From positions 36,543,733 to 36,607,732 of the forward strand of contig JARWIR010000002.1 of the NCBI GenBank assembly GCA_029959085.1: DNA of 64,000 nt, read 5' to 3'. Within the stretch, counting starts at the first letter, position 1. Each line of letters begins with the position of its first letter. Below, one piece after another: positions 56,985 through 64,000 of this stretch. A model generated the notes under the pieces. That model worked only from the letters and a program-made list of their open reading frames with translations, was not told where the DNA came from and did no database searches. Source of the DNA: Nemophila menziesii. Taxonomy: Eukaryota > Streptophyta > Magnoliopsida > Boraginales > Hydrophyllaceae. The position numbers and the translations under genes are program-made.

Positions 56985-58460
56985 CTGTCATGGAAGTCGA
57001 ACAAAAGCTCAAGAAAGATCTATGACAAGAATAAATATAGTCGTATGAGGGTATGGCCCGTCTTGTAGCCACCATGAAACACCATTTTAGATGGTTGGGG
57101 TGGGGTGGAAAGAGGTTAGAGAGTATAGAGAGTGATTTAAGATATGTAGGTGAGAAATATGATATATGTGTAATTATAACGTGATTTAGTATGTATAGTG
57201 AGTAAAAAAACATTTGAACGTAAAATGTGTAGTACGAAATAATGTGATATGGTTAAATATTAAAATTGGCCTTTAATAAGAAGATTAGGTTGGATGAGGC
57301 TGCTTCGATCTTGGAAGGAGAGGTTTTAAAACCCGTTGGGTAAAAATATCTAGATAATTAAATTTTTATTAGAACCCGATACGGGTTGATGAAATTCTAT
57401 AATTATACCATGTACAAACCCTGCACCCACGACCCAACTCCTAAAAATCCACACATCACTATTCTCGATTACAACCCACACTGACCAATATAATCACAAA
57501 TTAAAATACAAATTAAATAATGAATATAGCTAGGTCAATATTCAAATGAGCAAGCACTTATTATCATTTCTTCTAAATTTAGGCTAATACTATTCTTTCT
57601 CACTAAAATGAGTAAATACCCCTGTTGCCTTGTAATTTTTTCGAATCATTAACTTACCCCCTATTTTGTATAAAGTGTAAATTTACCCCTTATTGTTTCA
57701 AAACGTGTTTGGTTACCCTCTGTGGACGGATTCCGTCTATTATCTCAGTTAAGTAAGCATGCACGACACATATGCGATTATTTAATTTTTTTTATTATTA
57801 TAAACATTTTAAATCATTAAAAAAATTAAACTTTAATTTTATTGAAAAAAGAATGAAATCGTCTTTTTCACACTCATATTAGAAAAAACACTAAAAAGAA
57901 ATATCTTCAACTGCCGCTAGCACCCGTAGCCAAGCTCGTCCCATGAGTAAACTGATGCCCACCCAAAAAAATCTCGCTGAAGTTGACCATTTACTATCGG
58001 AATTGACCAACGTTGATCGTTGAAGTTGATTGATAAGAAACCGCGGTGGTGATAATATACATACTCCCTCCGTCCCAAATATAATGTCTACTTAGCTTTT
58101 CACACATATTAAGAAAACTAATAATTACATACACCATTACAAAATTACCCCTCATAAAGTGTCTTAATATTTTAAATATGCATTGAAAGTATAAATTTTA
58201 ATTTTTTAATAATGTTAATGATGGAAAAAGTTGAAAAAAAGTGTATTGATATTCTAAAATGTATAATATTTTTGGGACACCATATTTATTAACTGGACAT
58301 TAGGACGAATGGAATAATTGTTTTGTTTTATTATTTGTTATATAAACATATTTTAATTAAAAAAATTATTTGCTTAGCGTAGTTCTAGAATACGTTGTAT
58401 GGAAAGAGAAGCGCAAGCAATCATATACGCATTAGACATGATGGCACCAGAAACACACAC
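56985..58460 (+). repeat. repeat R copy 2
   Basis: It starts in CTCAAGAAAGATCTATGACAAG and follows copy 1 and copy 3 through GTAGCCACCATGAA, the CCCGTTGGGT and TACCCCTTATTGTTTC text and the MITE, and ends after GCGCAAGCAATCATATACGC, where the RNase H-like exon has just begun. Confidence 0.75.
58064..58316. mobile_element. Stowaway-like MITE in R copy 2
   Basis: CTCCCTCCGTCCCAAATATA at the start, AGGACGAATGGAATAAT at the end; the best-preserved left end of the three. Confidence 0.65.
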
Positions 58461-58890
58461 AATTGTACATCAAATTTTAGCTTGACCTTCTGTTGTTAAC
58501 ATATTTGATCTTTGTGTATTGCATCTAAGGTAGATATTATTTACGACATTAAACAAAATATAAGGACAATAATCAAATAAATTGTGTAATGAGCCATCAT
58601 TACGGCTAATACGAACATGAATACTGGAATTACGGGTCGGCACATGCTGGATTTGTGTAGCCAATACCAATGATGATTTTAAACTTTTACTAAGTAAACA
58701 CTAAAGAATTGAAGAAGTATAAACTTACCCTATTAATCCAAGAAAGAAGAAATATAATAAGAAGCGTTTATTTATTGAATTTCTCCAAATAACCTGAAAC
58801 AGATATTCTCTTTTTAGTACAATTTACAATTTGATGTCTAAGTAAGAAATATGACCATAAATTATTTTTAGTCTTACTGACGGGTATATC
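58461..58890. other. unassigned DNA
   Basis: Nothing recognised. A 66-residue minus-strand frame (58470-58670) shows no family match. Confidence 0.35.
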
Positions 58891-58894
58891 TTAC

Positions 58895-59340
58895 GCAAAA
58901 ATTGCATGATAAATTCCTATTTTAGGAAAATAATGTACTATATGTCTCTAAATTACGCAAAGACTGTACCAGGTACCTATACTATGCTAAAATTGCATGA
59001 TAAGTCCCTATATTATGCAAAAACCACACCAGGTCTCTATACTATGCAAAAAAGAATGCACGATAAGTCCTCATTTTTTGTAAAACAATTACAATTTTGC
59101 ATAATATATGGGAATTTACTATAACTTCTGCATAGTATAGGGAACTACATTGCAACTATTGCATAATATAGTGGCGCATAGTGCAGTTTTTGCATAGATA
59201 CTATAGGGACCTGCATTGCAATTTTTACATAATATAAGGTCACATAGCATAGTTTAGGGGATCTATAGTGTGCTTTTTTTCATAATATAGAGCATACAGT
59301 GAAATTTATGCATATTATAGGAACATGTAGTGCAAACATC
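58895..59340. repeat. degenerate array with two opposite orientations
   Basis: The first half has units such as GCATGATAAGTCCCTATATT followed by ATGCAAAAAC; the second half has the reverse sense (TTTTGCATAATATATGGGAA, TTGCATAATATAGTGGCGC). The two halves could fold on each other. Confidence 0.6.
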
Positions 59341-61335
59341 TTAAAATGGGTAGTACAAACCCGTTTTAGTTTAACTTCACCATTAGAACCAGCTGTTTTC
59401 TGAAACACAACTTCCTATATTTTCTCATAGATTCCATTTCCAATTCACATTAATTAGCTTCCATTTCGTCCAATAATTTCTTGTCTAAATATGAACCCAA
59501 TTGATGCACGATAGCTTTCTTAAACCTTGTTCCAAACCTCCTCTGTTTTATTTGAGATTAACTAACAAAGTAGTTCGTGTATAACAGCCACTGTCCGCCC
59601 GTGAGTATATCTTCATAAGGTGAAATGTAAGGCAAATTCTGACTTTCCTCAACCCAAATTGGTCCCTGGACTATCTCGTTTTTACTGATTTACTCCTCTA
59701 ACGTCGTTGCCATATGACACTTAACTGACATAACAGGGACTAACTAGGCGACAAAAATGAAGGTCGAGGACCATTTGCTAGTAAATATATTCCGAGAACC
59801 AATTGAATTTTTTTTACCTGGATTGCACCTAAAAATACTCAAGAATCTCAACAGCTAAATTTACCTGAGAAGATGAAATTATTTTAATATAGGGACCAAA
59901 TAGCAATTTAAAAAATATATTAAAAGCATGTGAGATTTATTAGTCAAGTATTATATTACCTTTGCGATTTCTTGAGGTATCCATTGTGCTAAAACACCCG
60001 AGAAAATATCAATGAGCACACATAATGATTTAGCCTATAAATGGAAATATTAACTTGAAATGTGCGTGAGAATGAAAACAATTACCCGTGGCTTAATTTT
60101 CAATTCATATTACACAAAAACTCGGCATGAAATGATAGAACAAATAAAAATGCTCACCTTAATGTGAATATGTTGCAAATATATCTCCAATCACACATTA
60201 ATCTCCATTCTTACTAAAATAAGCGAATAAACCAATACATCAAACATTAATCTGACCTTCAAACATTAATCTAAACTAAATTTCTAGTATCTGAAAAAGC
60301 ATGTCGTTCCAGAATTTACTACAATTTTGTTGTAATTTTTTCTACTCTTTATACCATAGAATGTAGGAGAAGTGCACCTTGGTGTATACTTAGCTTTGCC
60401 TTTCCAAAATTGTTAAATGGAATATACATTATCCAACATCAGAACAAACTAAAAAGAATGTTATGGGTTGTACACAAAAAATAAATTTAAATATTTGATA
60501 ATTATAGAAAAGTTCCTTTTAAAATTAACTTTTTCTGAAACAATTGAATACATCTGGACCTTGAACCCAATTCAAAATGTTGAGAATTTTGATTCACTTA
60601 ATTGGAAATGTAAACGGTCTCGGGTGAGCTAATTTGCATATAGTTTCCTTCAAGAAATGTAAATGGTGGATGTGAGAATAATGTCAATTGTACCGTTTGT
60701 ATAAAAATAGTATAATTATACATGAATTTTGGTTCTTTAATTGTTGTTGATGGTGTAGCCAAGCTCGGTTGATGATGGTGCAGTGTAAGACCAAACTGAT
60801 CTCTCCATTAGTTGAGCCAAATGGATATTTACTGCAAAATAATTAAAACAATTTAAAAAAAATTGCTCATTCCATCTGTAAAAAACTAAGTATAAAATAC
60901 AGTATAACACCAAATTGCTCACTCTAGCAGTAAAAAGCTATTCTCAGTGCATCACTTCAAAGGTACTTCCAACGCGCATCACTTCTCCCCTGAAAATTGT
61001 AGAAGTGATGAGATTAGGTTAAATTAAATTAGAGTTTCAATTGTAGAAATTAATTTTTACTTTTTCTGGGTTCTTCCATTGTTGATAAATAACAGTGGTT
61101 TTCTTAAGAACAGTTTGGTAAGACGGTGACTACTGTTGATATGTTTGTGGAACTAAAATGGCGCTTTGAGCCCACTATTCATCTCCCTTTAATTAATTTT
61201 TTACCTCTTGATTTGGTTTTTTTATTGTTGATGGCGTAGTCAAGCCAGGTTGATGATAATGGAAAATGATCCCGATAAGTAGCGGTTTTCTTGTGTAGGA
61301 GAGCGAGGCTTGGTGGAAAGACGAGTGTGAAGAGA
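59341..61335. other. intergenic DNA, no gene recognised
   Basis: 59660-59830 has TTGGTCCCTGGACTATC and, in the other sense, GAGGACCATTTG and CCGAGAACCAATTG, which is a common plant dispersed-repeat style. 60743 and 61223 carry GTTGATGG(T/C)GTAG(C/T)CAAGC, also seen near the start of R copy 3. No coding remnant. Confidence 0.4.
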
Positions 61336-62484
61336 TGTCCTATCCTAGCCAAGCCGGTTTGATGAAGGTGAAGAATGGTCCCCTATTAGATGGCGATGAT
61401 AATGGTGGTGGTGAATGGTTGTCCAGCGGCAGCGGTTGTGAATATAGTAGAGAATGATGGGAATGGTTCTTCTATTGGTGATGGGAGCCTTTTGTGAGAG
61501 TGCTAGCGGTGGAAACGAGCGTTGGTGAATGTGATGAAAACTCTGATATGCTAGTGATAGTAAGATCTACAACTATCTGAAACCCTTTTTTGATGTTGTA
61601 AGGCTGAGAACTGCAATTTTCCATGGTTGGATATTTATTGTGTGAGTTAGTATGTATAGTGAGTAAAAAACATTTATACGTAAAACGTGTAGTGGGAAAT
61701 AATGTTCTAGCGTTAAATATTATATTTGACCTTTAATAATAACAATAGCTTTGATGAGGGTGCTTTGGTCTTGAAGAGAGGTTTCAAGGCCCGTTGGGTG
61801 AAAATCTCTAGATAATTAAAATTCTTTAAAGTTGATGAAATTCTATAGTTGTAGCATGTAAAACCTTGCACCCACAACCCCAACCTCTAAAGATCCAGAC
61901 ATCGCTATTCTCGATTGCAAACCAAACTGACAAAATAATCACAAACTAAAATACAAATTAAATAATGATTATAGCTAGGTCGATATTCAAATGGGTACCA
62001 TTTCTTCTAACTTTAGGCCAATACTATATTTTCTTACTAAATTGAGTAAATACCCCTATGCCCCCCATACTTTTTCTTAATCGTTAGCTTACCCCTTATT
62101 ATTTAAAAAGTGTAAATTTACCCCTTATTGTTTCAAAATGTGTTTGTCTACCCCCTGTGGACGGATTCCAGCCATTATCTCTGTTAAGTTAGGGCGCGAT
62201 GCATGTGCAATTATTTAATTATTTTTATTATTATAAAAATTTTAAATCATTTTAAAATTAAACTTTAATTTTATTTATGAAAACAAAAAGAAACCGTCTT
62301 CTTCACACTGATATTAGGAAAAAACTAAAAAGAAATCTCTTCAACTGCTGCATCCACCTGAAGCCAAGCTCGTCCCAGAAGTAAACTGGTGGCCACCCAA
62401 AAAAACAAATCTCACTGGAGTTGACCAATGACTACAGAAATTGACCAACATTGACCGTTGAACCGTGGTGGTGATAAAATACAT

Positions 62485-62743
62485 ACTCACCCGTCCAAAA
62501 TACAATTTCCACTTAGCTTTTCAAACAAATTAAGAAAAGTAATAATTACATACACCATTACAGAATTACTCCTCATAAAGTGTCTTAATATTTTAAATAT
62601 GTATTGGAAATATAAATGTTAATTTTTTAATAAGAGTAATAACGAAAATAGTTTGAAAAAAGTGTCTTGATATTCTAAATGGACAATATTTTTAGGACAC
62701 CATATTTAGTAAGTGGATATTATTTTTAGGACGGATAGAGTAA
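62485..62743. mobile_element. Stowaway-like MITE in R copy 3
   Basis: CTCACCCGTCCAAAATACAA at the start, TTAGGACGGATAGAGTAAT at the end. Confidence 0.6.
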
Positions 62744-62822
62744 TTGTTTTGTATTATCATTTTTTATATAAAGACATTTTAATTAAAAAAATTATTTGCT
62801 TAGCCTAATTTTAGAATACATT

Positions 62823-63133
62823 GTATGGAAGGAGAAGCGCAGGCAATCATATACATATTAGATAGGAAGAGACAAGAACCATAAGAGGAGATAACCATCT
62901 CCTCTGACAACCTTGAAATAATTCAAGGTATCAAGCAGGTGTCGGTAGTCACATGGAGGCTCGGACCATGGAACACGCAGATCAAGAAACTTTCAACAGC
63001 AGTTGGTCTGGTTTGTTTTAAACATATTCCACAATGGTTTAATAGTCGAGCAGATATTCTAGCAAAAGAAGTCAGGCACAGGACATCAAGGGAACAAGAT
63101 TCTTTGACAAATGTGGTATGTCAATTTTCCTAA
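62823..63133 (+). pseudogene. RNase H-like (RVT_3) exon in R copy 3
   Basis: The same exon as in copy 1: EEITISSDNLEIIQGIKQV, WRLGPWNTQIKKLSTAVGLV, HIPQWFNSRADILAKEVR, ending VVCQFS. A TAA follows RQEP, where copy 1 has CAA. The ORF from 62939 on is open. Confidence 0.6.
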
Positions 63134-63662
63134 CTAGAAATATGTTAATTTTTTATGTAGTTATCTAAAAATTTTTAGGCGTAAAAAAAACCGTTGGGTC
63201 TAAAACTATCCCAATAAAAAGAGAAAATTACTTTTAGAAGCACAAAAAAACAAAAATTTCTTTAGAAAATCCTAACTAAAAAATCATTCTAACAAAGTCC
63301 TTAGTTTAATTTTTTAGTTAGATTTTTTACCCTTATACCCTACTCAGTTTTTTATGTGTACATACCAACATTTTTTATTTTGGTATAGACCAATATTTAT
63401 TTGTTTGGACCGTACCAATTTTCTGGTTTTGGTATATACCAAATGCTACATATGTTTGTTTTTACATTTCAGGGTCCTTAATATTATTTTTCTAAACTTA
63501 TGGAGAGCTTTTTGTCATGCCCAAGTTAATGTCCGGATTTATTTAGAAAACCGATCGAAGATCTTGTCGAGATTCACCCATTCGTATGCGCCAAACAAAG
63601 TTTTCCCACAAAAATACTTCACAAATCTATTAACGATATCTTTTTTCATGATAAAAACGAGT

Positions 63663-63755
63663 TGGTATATTCCAAAGACATCACTTTAGTATATTCCAAA
63701 CACATCAATTTGGTACATTCCAAACACATCAATTTGATATATTCCAAAGAGATCT
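63663..63755 (+). repeat. 24-base repeat array in R copy 3
   Basis: Four units of GGTATATTCCAAAGACATCA-like text followed by (A/C)TTT. Confidence 0.7.
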
Positions 63756-64000
63756 AAGTCTAGATCTAAAATGAAACAAATAGACTTCTTTTTACCAAAA
63801 ATATTGGATTTAAAAAAAAACAGAAACCAGAATAAAAAAAATTAATGCACACTCTTTGCATACGCAAGGACTATTAAAATCTGAAGGGGTGGAGACGGGA
63901 TCTAATAAAACCTTATGGGTCGAGATGGTATCTATTCAAATCGGTATCGGGTGCGGAACCCGTGTTTGGAATGTGTTGTCCTTTTTTGTTGTTGAAGAAT

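Larger units (their letters stand above)
61336..64000 (+). repeat. repeat R copy 3 (runs off the window)
   Basis: It starts TCCTATCCTAGCCAAGCC and is the longest uninterrupted copy. It lacks about 180 bases of copy 1 near 61630 but has the segment lost at the A insertion site. It contains the MITE, the RNase H-like exon and the 24-base array in the same order. Confidence 0.75.

Noticed and set aside
1..64000. tRNA or rRNA genes
   Set aside because: The tRNA-like strings found are primer-binding sites of 12-18 bases, not tRNA genes; no rRNA text seen.

Overview
This is nuclear DNA of a flowering plant, most likely a eudicot. The base composition is AT-rich, nearly all coding remnants belong to plant-type transposable elements (Athila-like Ty3/gypsy, Ty1/copia, L1-type LINE, Stowaway-like MITE), and the few host-gene remnants match plant families (F-box/LRR, PHD-finger AIPP2-like, AATP1/BCS1-like AAA ATPase). 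I cannot name the species. I see no intact host gene.

Layout. 1-2784 is the 5' end of an Athila-like element (D, minus strand): gag, tRNA-Asp-type primer site and LTR. 2785-6460 holds a 214-bp tandem duplication, a broken F-box/LRR gene and AT-rich DNA. 6464-8560 (minus) holds exons of a PHD-finger/AIPP2-like gene with at least one in-frame stop. 8739-15265 is a decayed Ty1/copia element whose 3' LTR carries a 1.56-kb insertion flanked by a 10-bp duplication. 15270-18480 has a partial second copy of the PHD-like locus and unassigned DNA. 18480-22703 holds two truncated plus-strand Athila-like pieces (E and C).

22704-52990 is a nested stack. A multi-copy repeat R (it contains a MITE and an RNase H-like exon) was split by element A (minus, LTRs 23533-25040 and 49128-50632). 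A was split inside its third ORF by element B (plus, 26835-44218). The 3' LTR of B was split by an L1-type LINE (minus, 38338-43641, 15-bp target duplication). So the order of insertion is R, then A, then B, then the LINE. 52990-64000 contains an AAA-ATPase pseudogene with a duplicated end, short-repeat arrays, and two more copies of R.

How the parts work together. A and B share a plan: LTR, tRNA-Asp primer site, gag, protease, (RT, RNase H, integrase only in B), a hairpin just after pol, a GC-rich palindromic block, a TATA box with a CA/CT-rich leader, a third ORF starting MTNR, a 1.4-kb conserved non-coding tract and a polypurine tract. A has lost RT, RNase H and most of integrase but keeps gag and protease, so it would have depended on a relative such as B for copying. 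B keeps all domains but has stops, frameshifts and altered catalytic residues. The most interesting signal is the GC block plus TATA box plus leader in front of the third ORF in both elements. It looks like an internal promoter, by analogy with those of foamy viruses, and is an inference from sequence only.
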